This document shows, one piece after another, positions 34,772 through 42,949 of a DNA stretch of 64,000 nt (positions are counted from its first letter, which is position 1; the number at the start of each line of letters is the position of its first letter). The DNA comes from Pedobacter sp. Bi126 (GTDB lineage Bacteria > Bacteroidota > Bacteroidia > Sphingobacteriales > Sphingobacteriaceae): the NCBI RefSeq assembly GCF_918698245.1, contig NZ_CAKKMS010000001.1:930001-994000 (forward strand), read 5' to 3'. The notes beneath the pieces were generated by a model. That model was not told the origin of the DNA and searched no databases. It saw only the letters and a program-made list of their open reading frames with translations. Both the position numbers and the translations under genes were made by a program.

Positions 34772-35581
34772 ATGAAAAAACTAGGCTATCTCTTTCTTGC
34801 TGTTACACTATGGAGCTGCAGTACAACCAAGAATATCAATAACAAGTCTGCAAAGTGGATAACACTTTTTAACGGGAAAGACATTAAAGATTGGAACGTT
34901 AAAATCCACCATCATGATTACAATGTAAACTACGGAAATACCTTTAGGGTTGAAGACGGGACAATACAAGTCCGATATGATCAATACGGCGATTTTAATG
35001 ATCAGTTTGGCCATCTTTATTACAAAACACCCTTCTCTTACTATCATCTAAAATTAAAATACCGCTTTGTTGGCGAGCTGCAAAAAGGGGCACCAAGTTA
35101 TACTTTGCGTAATAGCGGGGTGATGTTCCATTCTCAAGATCCGAAAACCATGCCTAAAGAACAAGATTGGCCAATTTCGATCGAGATGCAGTTTTTAGGC
35201 GGTTTGAGCGATGGCCGTCCCCGCCCTACAGGAAATATGTGTTCACCAGGTACGGAGATTTTTTACAATGGCAGTAAGTTCCCGGGGCATTGTCTGGATT
35301 CGAAATCAAAAACTTACGATGGCGACCAGTGGGTATCTGCCGAGCTTATTGTTATGGGCGATTCGATCGTTAAACATATTATCAATGGTGATACCGTATT
35401 GCAATATAACAAGCCACAAATTGGCGGAGGCGTAGCTAATCGTTTCGATCCAAAAATTAAAACTGATGGAAAAGCACTTACACAAGGTTTTATTGCCTTA
35501 CAAAGTGAGGGACAGCCAGTAGATTTTAAAGATATCCAGATCATGGAGCTTCCACGCCATAACAACAAAAAATCTAATTAA
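34772..35581 (+). CDS. DUF1080 (3-keto-disaccharide hydrolase-like) lipoprotein
   Basis: Predicted lipoprotein (269 aa) with signal and lipobox LWSC (Cys16), then a concanavalin-like beta-sandwich of the DUF1080 / 3-keto-disaccharide hydrolase family. Characteristic stretches are WITLFNGKDIKDWNV, NSGVMFHSQDP, WPISIEMQFLGG and the C-terminal LQSEGQPVDFKDIQIMELP. Family members are extracytoplasmic sugar hydrolases or binding proteins, some acting on 3-keto-glycosides. An SDR gene begins 30 bases downstream and may be co-transcribed, which could fit a 3-keto sugar pathway, but nothing else nearby supports it. Confidence 0.87.
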   Translation: MKKLGYLFLAVTLWSCSTTKNINNKSAKWITLFNGKDIKDWNVKIHHHDYNVNYGNTFRVEDGTIQVRYDQYGDFNDQFGHLYYKTPFSYYHLKLKYRFVGELQKGAPSYTLRNSGVMFHSQDPKTMPKEQDWPISIEMQFLGGLSDGRPRPTGNMCSPGTEIFYNGSKFPGHCLDSKSKTYDGDQWVSAELIVMGDSIVKHIINGDTVLQYNKPQIGGGVANRFDPKIKTDGKALTQGFIALQSEGQPVDFKDIQIMELPRHNNKKSN

Positions 35582-35611
35582 ACATTTTTCGATACTATAC
35601 GTTACAAGAAC

Positions 35612-36310
35612 ATGAAAGTTGCATTAATTACAGGAGGAAGTAAAGGAATTGGTTTCGGTATTGCCGAAGCCCTTCTAAAAGAAGGTTATAAAGTAGCCAT
35701 TACCAGCAGAACAATTGCCAGCGCAAACCAGGCCGCATCACATCTGGTGGCTCATGGTGATGTATTGGCCATTGAAGCAGATGTTGCAGATTTTAAATCT
35801 CAGCAAGGTGCGGTAAACCTGATACTCGAAAAATGGGGACAATTGGATATACTTATCGCCAACGCCGGTGTAGGTCATTTTGCACCTATTGACGAACTGG
35901 ATGTGGATTTATGGAAAGAAACTATTGATACCAATTTAACGGGCGTTTTTTATAGCATTAAAGCTACTGTTGAAGAGATCAAAAAGAACAAGGGGCATAT
36001 CTTTACCATATCCAGCTTAGCAGGTACAAACTTTTTTGCGGGCGGCTCAGCTTACAATGCCAGTAAATTTGGTTTAACAGGTTTTACGCAATCGGTTATG
36101 CTCGATTTAAGAAAATATGGCGTAAAGGTGAGTACCATTATGCCAGGATCGGTAGCGAGCCATTTTAACGATCACCAGCCCAATGCTGAAAATGATGCCT
36201 GGAAAATCCAACCAGAGGATATGGGTAAACTGATTGTTGATTTATTGGCCATGCCGGCAAGAACTTTGCCGAGTAAGGTAGAAATTAGGCCAACTACGCC
36301 GAAGGGATAA
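35612..36310 (+). CDS. SDR-family oxidoreductase
   Basis: Classical short-chain dehydrogenase/reductase (232 aa). The cofactor loop TGGSKGIGFGIA (residues 7-18), structural NAG in IANAGVGHF, the catalytic Ser in TISSLAGTN and the YNASK Tyr-Lys pair are all intact, so it is a complete NAD(P)-dependent enzyme. It lies 30 bases after the DUF1080 lipoprotein and is followed by a long inverted repeat plus terminator. Substrate not predictable; sequence resembles the 3-ketoacyl-ACP reductase-like branch. Confidence 0.88.
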   Translation: MKVALITGGSKGIGFGIAEALLKEGYKVAITSRTIASANQAASHLVAHGDVLAIEADVADFKSQQGAVNLILEKWGQLDILIANAGVGHFAPIDELDVDLWKETIDTNLTGVFYSIKATVEEIKKNKGHIFTISSLAGTNFFAGGSAYNASKFGLTGFTQSVMLDLRKYGVKVSTIMPGSVASHFNDHQPNAENDAWKIQPEDMGKLIVDLLAMPARTLPSKVEIRPTTPKG

Positions 36311-36314
36311 AAAT

Positions 36315-36370
36315 AATGGATAATTTAAAAAGGGATACCGTTTACCATATCCTTTCTTAAATTATCCATT
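36315..36370 (+). repeat. 14-bp perfect inverted repeat after the SDR gene
   Basis: AATGGATAATTTAA (36315-36328) and TTAAATTATCCATT (36357-36370) are perfect arms around 28 bases. The structure is AT-rich and adjoins the GC-stem terminator at 36377-36413. Confidence 0.55.
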
Positions 36371-36376
36371 TTCCAT

Positions 36377-36413
36377 AAAAAAAGGTCCCGATTTTCATCG
36401 AGACCTTTTTTTT
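36377..36413. terminator. Bidirectional terminator between SDR gene and rplI
   Basis: AAAAAAAGGTC (36377-36387) and GACCTTTTTTTT (36402-36413) flank CCGAT...ATCGA; the stem is interrupted by one mismatch. U-tracts exist in both directions. On the minus strand it ends the rpsF-rpsR-rplI operon. Confidence 0.85.
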
Positions 36414-36430
36414 GATTCTTTAAAGAATGC

Positions 36431-36874
36431 TTATTCAGCAACTACTTCAAAAGGAACCTGAACTTTAACTTCTTTGTGTAAGTTTAAGTTAGCAACATAT
36501 TCGCCAACAAATTTAGGTTCAGTTTCGAAAGTAATACGACGACGGTCTACATCAAAGCCTTGTGCTTTTAATGCTTCAGCAATCTGGATGGTATTAACCG
36601 CTCCGAAGATTTTTCCGCTTTCGCCTGCTTTAGCACCGATTGAAAGTTTAACATCAGTTAAACGCTCAGCAACACCTTCAGCATCTTTCTTAATTTTATC
36701 TTGTTTAAAAGCAGCTTGCTTCAAGTTTTCTGCTAAAACTTTTTTAGCAGAAGAAGTAGCCAATGCTCCAAATCCTTGAGGGATTAAATAGTTACGGCCA
36801 TAACCTGGCTTTACTGTAACTACATCATCTTTCTCACCAAGGCCTTTAATATCTTGTTTTAAAATAATTTCCAT
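36431..36874 (-). CDS. rplI: 50S ribosomal protein L9
   Basis: Large-subunit ribosomal protein L9 (147 aa). The N-terminal rRNA-binding domain has the signature EIILKQDIKGLGEKDDVVTV followed by KPGYGRNYLIPQGFGALAT; a central helix connects to the C-terminal domain. Length is normal. It is the last gene of the rpsF-rpsR-rplI operon, 12 bases after rpsR, ending at the hairpin at 36377-36413. Confidence 0.98.
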   Translation of the reverse strand: MEIILKQDIKGLGEKDDVVTVKPGYGRNYLIPQGFGALATSSAKKVLAENLKQAAFKQDKIKKDAEGVAERLTDVKLSIGAKAGESGKIFGAVNTIQIAEALKAQGFDVDRRRITFETEPKFVGEYVANLNLHKEVKVQVPFEVVAE

Positions 36875-36886
36875 ATCTCTAGCCTC

Positions 36887-37150
36887 CTATTTTAATTGAT
36901 CAGCAACGAAAGGTAACAAACCGATGTGACGGGCACGCTTAACTGCCTGAGCCACTTTACGTTGGAATTTTAACGAAGTACCAGTTAAACGGCGTGGTAA
37001 TAATTTACCTTGATCGTTAATAAATTTCAACAAGAAATTTGCATCCTTGTAATCGATGTATTTAATTCCGTTTTTCTTGAAACGGCAATATTTTTTACGG
37101 TTATCCTCTACTTTAGGGGCAGTTACGTATTGTATTTGTTCTCTTGCCAT
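36887..37150 (-). CDS. rpsR: 30S ribosomal protein S18
   Basis: Small-subunit protein S18 (87 aa). [39 protein letters not shown] and [14 protein letters not shown] are the family's conserved core; a single Cys remains, so it is not the zinc-binding form. Its ATG overlaps the last base of the rpsF stop region at 37150, so translation is coupled. Confidence 0.98.
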   Translation of the reverse strand: MAREQIQYVTAPKVEDNRKKYCRFKKNGIKYIDYKDANFLLKFINDQGKLLPRRLTGTSLKFQRKVAQAVKRARHIGLLPFVADQLK

Positions 37151-37506
37151 TACGCTGCAACCTCCTTAGTTTTTTTGTTAAAAGCACCACTACGCTTTTT
37201 CTCATTGTAAGCAACAGCGTGTTTGTCTAAACGGATTGTTAAGAAACGTAACACACGCTCATCGCGTTTTAATTCAAGCTCTAATTTTGCGATCAAATCA
37301 CCTGAAGATTTGTATTCAGTTAAGTTGAAGAATCCGTTTGATTTTTTCTCAATTGGATACGCTAATTTTCTCAAACCCCAATTATCCTCTTGGACAATTT
37401 CGGCTCCGTTATCAACAAGGATTGCTTTATATTTGGCTAATGCCTCTTTAGCAACTTCTTCTGATAACAAAGGGGTTAGAACGATAACAGTTTCGTACTG
37501 ATTCAT
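37150..37506 (-). CDS. rpsF: 30S ribosomal protein S6
   Basis: Small-subunit protein S6 (118 aa), which pairs with S18 on the platform of the 30S subunit. It begins [17 protein letters not shown] and has the core [22 protein letters not shown] and [17 protein letters not shown]. First gene of the operon. A canonical promoter (37558-37588) lies 52 bases upstream, and the short leader contains a hairpin near its 5' end, where an S6:S18 autoregulatory element could be. Confidence 0.98.
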   Translation of the reverse strand: MNQYETVIVLTPLLSEEVAKEALAKYKAILVDNGAEIVQEDNWGLRKLAYPIEKKSNGFFNLTEYKSSGDLIAKLELELKRDERVLRFLTIRLDKHAVAYNEKKRSGAFNKKTKEVAA

Positions 37507-37533
37507 TGTTATAAATTATGTTTTTAATTTTTA

Positions 37534-37556
37534 ATCCCGAGGTATATTACGGGGAT
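37534..37556 (-). promoter_or_regulatory. Leader hairpin of the rpsF mRNA
   Basis: On the minus strand ATCCC (37552-37556) pairs with GGGAT (37534-37538) around a loop containing ACC and TC. The hairpin begins at about the predicted transcription start. S6:S18 complexes regulate their own mRNA through a leader hairpin in several phyla; whether this is that motif cannot be decided by eye. Confidence 0.35.
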
Positions 37557-37557
37557 G

Positions 37558-37588
37558 CAAAAGTAACAATATATTTCTTAAAATCAAA
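37558..37588 (-). promoter_or_regulatory. Bacteroidetes-type promoter of rpsF-rpsR-rplI
   Basis: Minus strand: TTTG (37585-37588), exact 19-base spacer, TACTTTTG (37558-37565), both matching the -33/-7 consensus. It lies 52 bases before the rpsF ATG. Confidence 0.75.
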
Positions 37589-37741
37589 TGATTAATTAGA
37601 AAAAAGAAGAATCACAAGCAATTAAGAAAGAAAAAGTTATATGATAAAATGAAACACCGAAAAATGACCGCGAAACATTACCTCCTCACAATTCTGGCGC
37701 CTCAAATCTCATCTCCTATATCTCACACCTAATCTAACAAA

Positions 37742-37777
37742 CAAAAAAAGGGAGACTATCTATCCGACAATCTCCCC
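37742..37777 (-). terminator. Terminator of the 37798-38391 gene
   Basis: On the minus strand GGGAGA pairs with TCTCCC (37771-37776 with 37750-37755), followed by a run of seven T. It lies 21 bases after the stop of the secreted-protein gene. Confidence 0.8.
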
Positions 37778-37797
37778 ATATCAATTAGCTGTAATGT

Positions 37798-38391
37798 TTA
37801 ATAAGTTTGTATCGTTTTAACAAAACTCTCTTCTTTATACGTCACCACAAAGGTTAATTCTTTAGAATCTGTTTTGCTGATATTGAATTTTTTTGTTAAC
37901 TGCGCTTTATCTTTAAATACTTCGTTGTAAACCTCGTCATTGTATTCGTTGTATACTTTAACTTCAACTGGATTTTTGTCCAGGTTATCCAGATCAAGGG
38001 TAATTACCTGATCATTTTTAGTATAAACCGGTTTAAATATGTTAGATACTTTTGGCTCAGACACAAGCGCCTCACCATCTTTGATGGTTACGGTATATTT
38101 AGCCAGTTTTAATTCAGACTCTACTTTAAGCACATAGTTTCCATCAGGAAGTGCGTTTAAATCATAAACCTTGCTTGATAAAGCTGAAGCATGAATATTT
38201 TCTTCAAATAAAACTTCCTCATCTGCACCGATCAGCGACAGATTAACGTCTTCTGCCTTATCTACAGAAAAACGGATAAACTTTTCTTTTTCGCCTTTTA
38301 CTTTTAATGTAAAATTATCATCGTTAGCGTGAACACCCGTAGCAGTAAAAAACAACGCTGCTATTAAACCGATTTTTAAGAACTTTTTCAT
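37798..38391 (-). CDS. Secreted beta-rich protein, unknown function
   Basis: Predicted exported protein (197 aa). A Sec signal peptide (1-23, MKKFLKIGLIAALFFTATGV, ending near HAN) precedes two beta-sandwich-like halves: the first with VYDLNALPDGNYVLKVES, as in secretion-tail or carbohydrate-binding-like domains, the second with ITLDLDNLDKNPVEVKVYNE. The ATG at 38391 is preferred; a TTG two codons upstream would also be in frame. It stands alone with its own terminator. No enzyme motif; a periplasmic or surface structural role is plausible but unproven. Confidence 0.75.
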   Translation of the reverse strand: MKKFLKIGLIAALFFTATGVHANDDNFTLKVKGEKEKFIRFSVDKAEDVNLSLIGADEEVLFEENIHASALSSKVYDLNALPDGNYVLKVESELKLAKYTVTIKDGEALVSEPKVSNIFKPVYTKNDQVITLDLDNLDKNPVEVKVYNEYNDEVYNEVFKDKAQLTKKFNISKTDSKELTFVVTYKEESFVKTIQTY

Positions 38392-38573
38392 AACCAATAT
38401 TTTTAAAGAGTTAATAATTATATGACACCACTAAGGTATGGAGGCAACTGAGATATAGACGATTGCATATTTTCCAATATCTATGCTATATTACCCCGAT
38501 TACTGGGGTATTTTGTCATAAGTTATAATAAAGCATATTTTTTATGTATTTTAGTACAATAAATTAAAAAATA

Positions 38574-39437
38574 ATGAAGCCAAGTTTCGAGGTTGTTGAG
38601 CCTTCTTTCGGAAGTTCATTTTATTATTCAAAATACGTGGAGAACGCCAACAACATGGCGCACCTCTGGCATTACCATCCCGAAGTTGAAATGGTATTTG
38701 TAAATGGTGGTGCAGGAAAAAGGCAGATCGGCAGCCACGTTTCTTATTATACCGATGGTGATCTGATCCTGATTGGCAGCAACCTGCCCCATTGCGGATT
38801 TACGGACACCAATACGGGGAATAAAAACGAAACGGTAATCCAGATGAAGCCTGATTTTTTAGGCGCCACTTTTTTGGGTCTGCAGGAGATAAAAGGAATC
38901 CATGAGCTTTTTGATAAAGCAAAGGCCGGAATTGCATTCGGCAGCGAAACCAAGCGTATGGTAGGCGACCGGATCGAAATGATGGACGATCAGCCCCCAT
39001 TCGACAGGCTTTTAACCCTGCTCAGCGTTTTAAAAGAACTTGAACACGCCAAAGATTACAAAATTCTAAATGCCGACGGGTTTTCGATGGAAATGCAGGT
39101 GCAGGATAACGACCGCATTAATATGATCTTTAACTATGTAAAAGATCATTTTCAGGATCAGATCAGTTTGCAGCACATCGCTGAAATGTCGAGTATGACA
39201 GTTCCATCCTTTTGTCGATATTTTAAAAAGATCACAAAAAAAACCTTTACCCATTTTGTAAATGAATACAGGGTGGTACATGCTTCAAAGCTTCTGGCCG
39301 AAAAGCCCATCAGTATTGCCAATATTTCTTACGAAAGCGGTTTTAACAACTTTAGCCATTTTAATAAGTTGTTCAAGGAGTTTACAGGCAAAAGTGCATC
39401 AGAATACAGGCATGAGCTTAAGTCGCTGATTAAATAA
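38574..39437 (+). CDS. AraC-family regulator with N-terminal cupin domain
   Basis: Transcription factor (287 aa). The N-terminal cupin-like domain (about 20-150) has WHYHPEVEMVFVNGGAGKRQ and GDLILIGSNLPHCGF, as in sugar-responsive AraC proteins. The C-terminal two helix-turn-helix motifs start near 185: ISLQHIAEMSSMTVPSFCRY FKK and IANISYESGFNNFSHFNKLF, ending KSASEYRHEL. The stop codon is immediately followed by the ATG of a secreted metallopeptidase gene (no spacer), so the two are translationally linked. The ligand is unknown. Confidence 0.9.
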   Translation: MKPSFEVVEPSFGSSFYYSKYVENANNMAHLWHYHPEVEMVFVNGGAGKRQIGSHVSYYTDGDLILIGSNLPHCGFTDTNTGNKNETVIQMKPDFLGATFLGLQEIKGIHELFDKAKAGIAFGSETKRMVGDRIEMMDDQPPFDRLLTLLSVLKELEHAKDYKILNADGFSMEMQVQDNDRINMIFNYVKDHFQDQISLQHIAEMSSMTVPSFCRYFKKITKKTFTHFVNEYRVVHASKLLAEKPISIANISYESGFNNFSHFNKLFKEFTGKSASEYRHELKSLIK

Positions 39438-40202
39438 ATGAGCATGAACAAATCCCTACTATTGATACTCTTAAACGTCATCAGCTTATCCCTGCATGCT
39501 CAATATGTTGACATTAATTTAGTTAACTGCAAAATAAGCGAAACCGAGCAAAAAAAGATAGAGAAACTGATTGCTTACGAACGCATGTTCTGTAACGAAA
39601 TTTTTGAAACCAGAGAGAACATTACTGCACCTGTTAAAATAAACCTTTATGGAAAAAGTAAAGATTATCGGTTAGCGCAAAAAACATATAGTGCACCAAT
39701 AAATAGTGCTGGATTTTATATTGCCGCAATTAACGAAGCCTTTGTATATAAGAGCAGCGATTTCATTTCGGTAGCACTCCATGAGGCCAGCCATAGTATT
39801 TTCCAGTTTAATTTTAAAAAATCGCCCAAATGGTTAAACGAAGGCCTTGCAGAGTTTTTCGAAACATTGGATTTTGACAGTGAGGGGAATTTATACTCCT
39901 ATCCACAAAGCGGTAGAATTAAGCGTATAAAAGCAGGAATAGATTCGAAAGACAGTGAAAGGCTAAAAAATTTCTTTAAAATATACAGTGGTTCATTTTA
40001 CGGGCATGATGTAGACGACAATTACAACACGGCCTACAGTGTGATCTACTTTTTTATAAAATCCAAAAGAACAGACCTGCTTAAAAAAATAATTAAACTA
40101 AATACGCAGGGTTACGATACCGAAAAAGCAATTGAACTTACTTTTGGCAGGTTTGACCGGTTTGAAGAAACATATAAGCTATTTTACAACTATCATAAAT
40201 AA
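39438..40202 (+). CDS. Secreted gluzincin-like metallopeptidase
   Basis: Predicted exported zinc peptidase (254 aa). A signal peptide (1-22, ending LHAQ) precedes a domain with the zinc motif HEASH (115-119) and WLNEGLAEFFE (132-142), where Glu135 would be the third ligand of a gluzincin. This arrangement resembles peptidase MA-like and DUF1570-type families. A helical C-terminal part follows, with NTAYSVIYFFIKSK. It directly abuts the AraC regulator gene, an unusual linkage that suggests shared expression. Substrate unknown. The motif order is complete, so it may be active. Confidence 0.75.
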   Translation: MSMNKSLLLILLNVISLSLHAQYVDINLVNCKISETEQKKIEKLIAYERMFCNEIFETRENITAPVKINLYGKSKDYRLAQKTYSAPINSAGFYIAAINEAFVYKSSDFISVALHEASHSIFQFNFKKSPKWLNEGLAEFFETLDFDSEGNLYSYPQSGRIKRIKAGIDSKDSERLKNFFKIYSGSFYGHDVDDNYNTAYSVIYFFIKSKRTDLLKKIIKLNTQGYDTEKAIELTFGRFDRFEETYKLFYNYHK

Positions 40203-40305
40203 ATTGTTCTTTTAAGCTTAAGCCTCCAGCCTGATCATATTACAACTTTTCAACATTCCAACCTTACCACATTCCAACTGATAAAAAATTCCTATTTTCG
40301 TGCCG

Positions 40306-42129
40306 ATGGAAAATTTTATCGTTTCTGCCCGTAAATACCGCCCAGCCACCTTCGAAACCGTTGTTGGTCAGCAGCATATTACCGGTACGTTAAAAAACGC
40401 CATTAAAAACAATCAACTTGCCCAGGCATTTTTATTCTGCGGGCCTCGTGGTGTGGGTAAAACAACCTGTGCACGTATCCTTGCAAAAACCATTAACTGT
40501 ACCAACCCTACAGCAGAAATGGAAGCCTGTGGCCAATGCGACAACTGTCTTTCTTTCCAGAATGGGCATTCTTTTAATGTTCACGAATTAGATGCGGCTT
40601 CAAACAACTCTGTTGATGATATCCGTAGCTTAATTGAGCAGGTTAGAATACCACCACAAGCAGGAAAATATAAGATCTATATCATTGATGAGGTTCATAT
40701 GTTATCGCAGAGTGCATTTAATGCCTTTTTGAAAACACTGGAAGAACCACCTTCTTATGCTATTTTTATCCTGGCCACCACTGAGAAACATAAAATTCTG
40801 CCGACTATTTTATCACGTTGCCAGATTTTTGATTTCAACCGGATCCAGGTAGAAGATATTGCCAGCCATTTATCAACCATTGCCCAACGCGAAAATATTG
40901 CTTTTGAAAGCGATGGTTTGCATATTATTGCCCAAAAGGCAGACGGTGGACTGCGTGATGCACTTTCCATGTTCGATCAGATTGCCAGTTATGCAAACAA
41001 GAACATTACTTATAAAGCTGTAATCGATAACCTAAATATTTTAGATTACGATTATTTTTTCAAACTTACCTCTTATTTAACCGCAGCAGAAGTTAGCCAG
41101 ACCCTACTCCTGTTCGACGAAATTTTAAATAATGGTTTCGATGGCAATAACTTTATAAATGGCCTGGCTTCGCACTTCCGTAATTTATTGGTAGGTAAAG
41201 ATGCATCAACCATTAAACTTTTAGAAGTTAGCGAAAACATCAAGCAAAAATATCTCGATCAGTGCAGGCAAACAGAATTATCATTCTTGCTAACGGCATT
41301 AAACCTGGCCAATACCTGCGATCTAAATTACAAGAATTCTAAAAACCAGCGTTTACAGGTAGAGCTGGCACTGATTAAAATGTGCTATATCCGGTCGGTC
41401 GTCAATTTAGCACAACAGCCTTTAAGCCCTAATAACACAGCAACTGACGTAGATCAGGATAAAAAAAAAACTAATGTCGTAGCCGGGCAGGCAGAAACGC
41501 CAAAGCCAAAAACAGAAAGCGAAAATACGGCCCAAGCTGTATCGCCTATTGTTAAAACAGCTGTTTTACCGAACATTCCTGAAGAAGAAAAACCTAAGGA
41601 AACACCCAGGGTTGGTCCGCCACCATCTGCAACTTCCATCAGTATCAATATTCCAAAGCCCAATGCGATAAGCACACTCATTCCATCGTTAAACGATCTG
41701 AACCGGGTTGCACAGGAAGATGACGATAAGGGTCCAAAGAAAGTTACAGGCGAAGCCAGAGAACCTTTTAGTTACGACCGCTTATTGGAAGTATGGAATG
41801 CTTTTACTCAAAAAATGAAGGCGGCCGATAAAATCAATCTTTTTACCATCTTAAATAATTTCGCACCTACGCTTTTAAATCCCGAGCTGATCGAAATTTC
41901 GGTAGAAAGTAAAACGCAGGAACACCTTGTACAACAAGAATCTGTTGAGCTGTTGAACTTTTTGAGAAATGAGCTTAGCAATTTCGGTGTAGAGGTTACC
42001 TACAAACTTGTTGAACGTAAAATAGAAAACAGGCTTTATGGCAACCGCGAAAAGTATGATTACCTGGTAAACAAAAACCCAAAGCTCGACGAATTGCGCA
42101 GGAGATTTAATTTAGATGTTAATCCTTAA
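40306..42129 (+). CDS. dnaX: DNA polymerase III subunit gamma/tau
   Basis: Clamp-loader ATPase (607 aa). It begins MENFIVSARKYRPATFETVV; Walker A GPRGVGKTT (46-54), zinc cysteines C65/C75/C78/C81, Walker B IIDEVHMLS and the sensor region ILATTEKHKILPTI are intact. After about residue 370 comes a Pro/Lys-rich linker and a tau-type C-terminal domain. The start is ATG 40306; a GTG six bases earlier is unlikely. Within the linker, codons 386-389 form an A10 tract (41461-41470). A one-base gain gives AAC TAA and a one-base loss gives CTA ATG TCG TAG, so slippage would make a gamma-like protein of about 390 residues. Confidence 0.97.
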   Translation: MENFIVSARKYRPATFETVVGQQHITGTLKNAIKNNQLAQAFLFCGPRGVGKTTCARILAKTINCTNPTAEMEACGQCDNCLSFQNGHSFNVHELDAASNNSVDDIRSLIEQVRIPPQAGKYKIYIIDEVHMLSQSAFNAFLKTLEEPPSYAIFILATTEKHKILPTILSRCQIFDFNRIQVEDIASHLSTIAQRENIAFESDGLHIIAQKADGGLRDALSMFDQIASYANKNITYKAVIDNLNILDYDYFFKLTSYLTAAEVSQTLLLFDEILNNGFDGNNFINGLASHFRNLLVGKDASTIKLLEVSENIKQKYLDQCRQTELSFLLTALNLANTCDLNYKNSKNQRLQVELALIKMCYIRSVVNLAQQPLSPNNTATDVDQDKKKTNVVAGQAETPKPKTESENTAQAVSPIVKTAVLPNIPEEEKPKETPRVGPPPSATSISINIPKPNAISTLIPSLNDLNRVAQEDDDKGPKKVTGEAREPFSYDRLLEVWNAFTQKMKAADKINLFTILNNFAPTLLNPELIEISVESKTQEHLVQQESVELLNFLRNELSNFGVEVTYKLVERKIENRLYGNREKYDYLVNKNPKLDELRRRFNLDVNP

Positions 42130-42181
42130 ATTTCAGATCCGATAACTGAACAATACTTATTCGATTAAAAATTACTAAGCA

Positions 42182-42225
42182 AAAAGCAGGATTACACATC
42201 ATCGTAAATGTATAACCCTGCTTTT
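42182..42225 (+). terminator. Terminator of dnaX
   Basis: AAAAGCAGG (42182-42190) pairs with CCTGCTTTT (42217-42225), with a further TTACA/TGTA pairing inside. It lies 52 bases after the dnaX stop and before the convergent acidic-protein gene, and could work both ways. Confidence 0.75.
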
Positions 42226-42276
42226 CCAATTATGATTGTTTCGTCAACTAACTATCTTACGACAGTAATTTATTGA

Positions 42277-42684
42277 CTATTTTTGGGGCGTATCGTTAAT
42301 CGGATAACCTTCTTCATCTAAATCATCGCGGTTATCTTCAGGTGTACGGGCAAGTATTTCATCCTCAGGGTTAAGCTTTACACTCTCCCCATTATCTACG
42401 TGCATGCCTAATTCTTCCAGGTTATCCTCGGCAATTTCTTCATTGCGGGCATATTCATCACCAATATAAGGGTTAGCTTCATCGTAAGTAGAATCATCAT
42501 CTTTGGCACCAGCAGCAACCGTTTCGTATCCCATCGGGTGGTCGTAATCTTTATCTGTACCTCTTACATCTAGCTCGTAACTCTGCTTATTTTCATCATA
42601 AGCGAGATTCTCTTTATTGATTTCGCTATTTTCTGTGGTACTGTGTATTTTATCCTGCGATCCTTTATTCTCGTTATTTGCCAT
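42277..42684 (-). CDS. Highly acidic hypothetical protein
   Basis: Predicted 135-residue, strongly acidic, Asn/Glu/Asp-rich protein without hydrophobic segments, probably disordered. Motifs such as YDHPMGYETVA, NPYIGDEYARNE and the C-terminal DLDEEGYPIND resemble small stress-associated or unknown Bacteroidetes proteins, but I cannot name a family. It is convergent with dnaX. Upstream lies a GC-rich repeat-like element at 42761-42876. Confidence 0.65.
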   Translation of the reverse strand: MANNENKGSQDKIHSTTENSEINKENLAYDENKQSYELDVRGTDKDYDHPMGYETVAAGAKDDDSTYDEANPYIGDEYARNEEIAEDNLEELGMHVDNGESVKLNPEDEILARTPEDNRDDLDEEGYPINDTPQK

Positions 42685-42760
42685 GATATGGGTGTTCTAA
42701 TTTATATGAATATAACAAAATGATCCCAATAAGGTTTGTTTCTGGCAAGAGAATCTTCAA

Positions 42761-42876
42761 ATTTTGGGCGTGCCCCAAGCTGCGCAAGGGTCGGGCTATA
42801 CACTTCAAGTCCTCGCCGGTGAAGAACCGGGCTGTGGGCGTTCCGTTGCTATCCCTCACGCGGGCAGAGCGTAGTA
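42761..42876. repeat. GC-rich structured intergenic element
   Basis: The stretch from ATTTTGGGCGTGCCCC to ATCCCTCACGCGGGCAGAGC is much richer in G+C than its surroundings and contains a hairpin CCGGT-GAAGA-ACCGG (42816-42830). I recall very similar GGGCGTGCCCC...TCGGGCTATAC sequences scattered through Pedobacter-like genomes, so it is probably a dispersed repeat; no gene is supported here. Only one copy is in the window. Confidence 0.5.
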
Positions 42877-42949
42877 TAATCCCATTTTGAAAGGTAAATT
42901 ATTCAACTAAATTTGAAGCTATAAATCTAAAAATCAATACACAACGACA

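Noticed and set aside
42674..42859. Short minus-strand frame upstream of the acidic protein.
   Set aside because: It lies across the GC-rich structured element and overlaps the start of a real gene.
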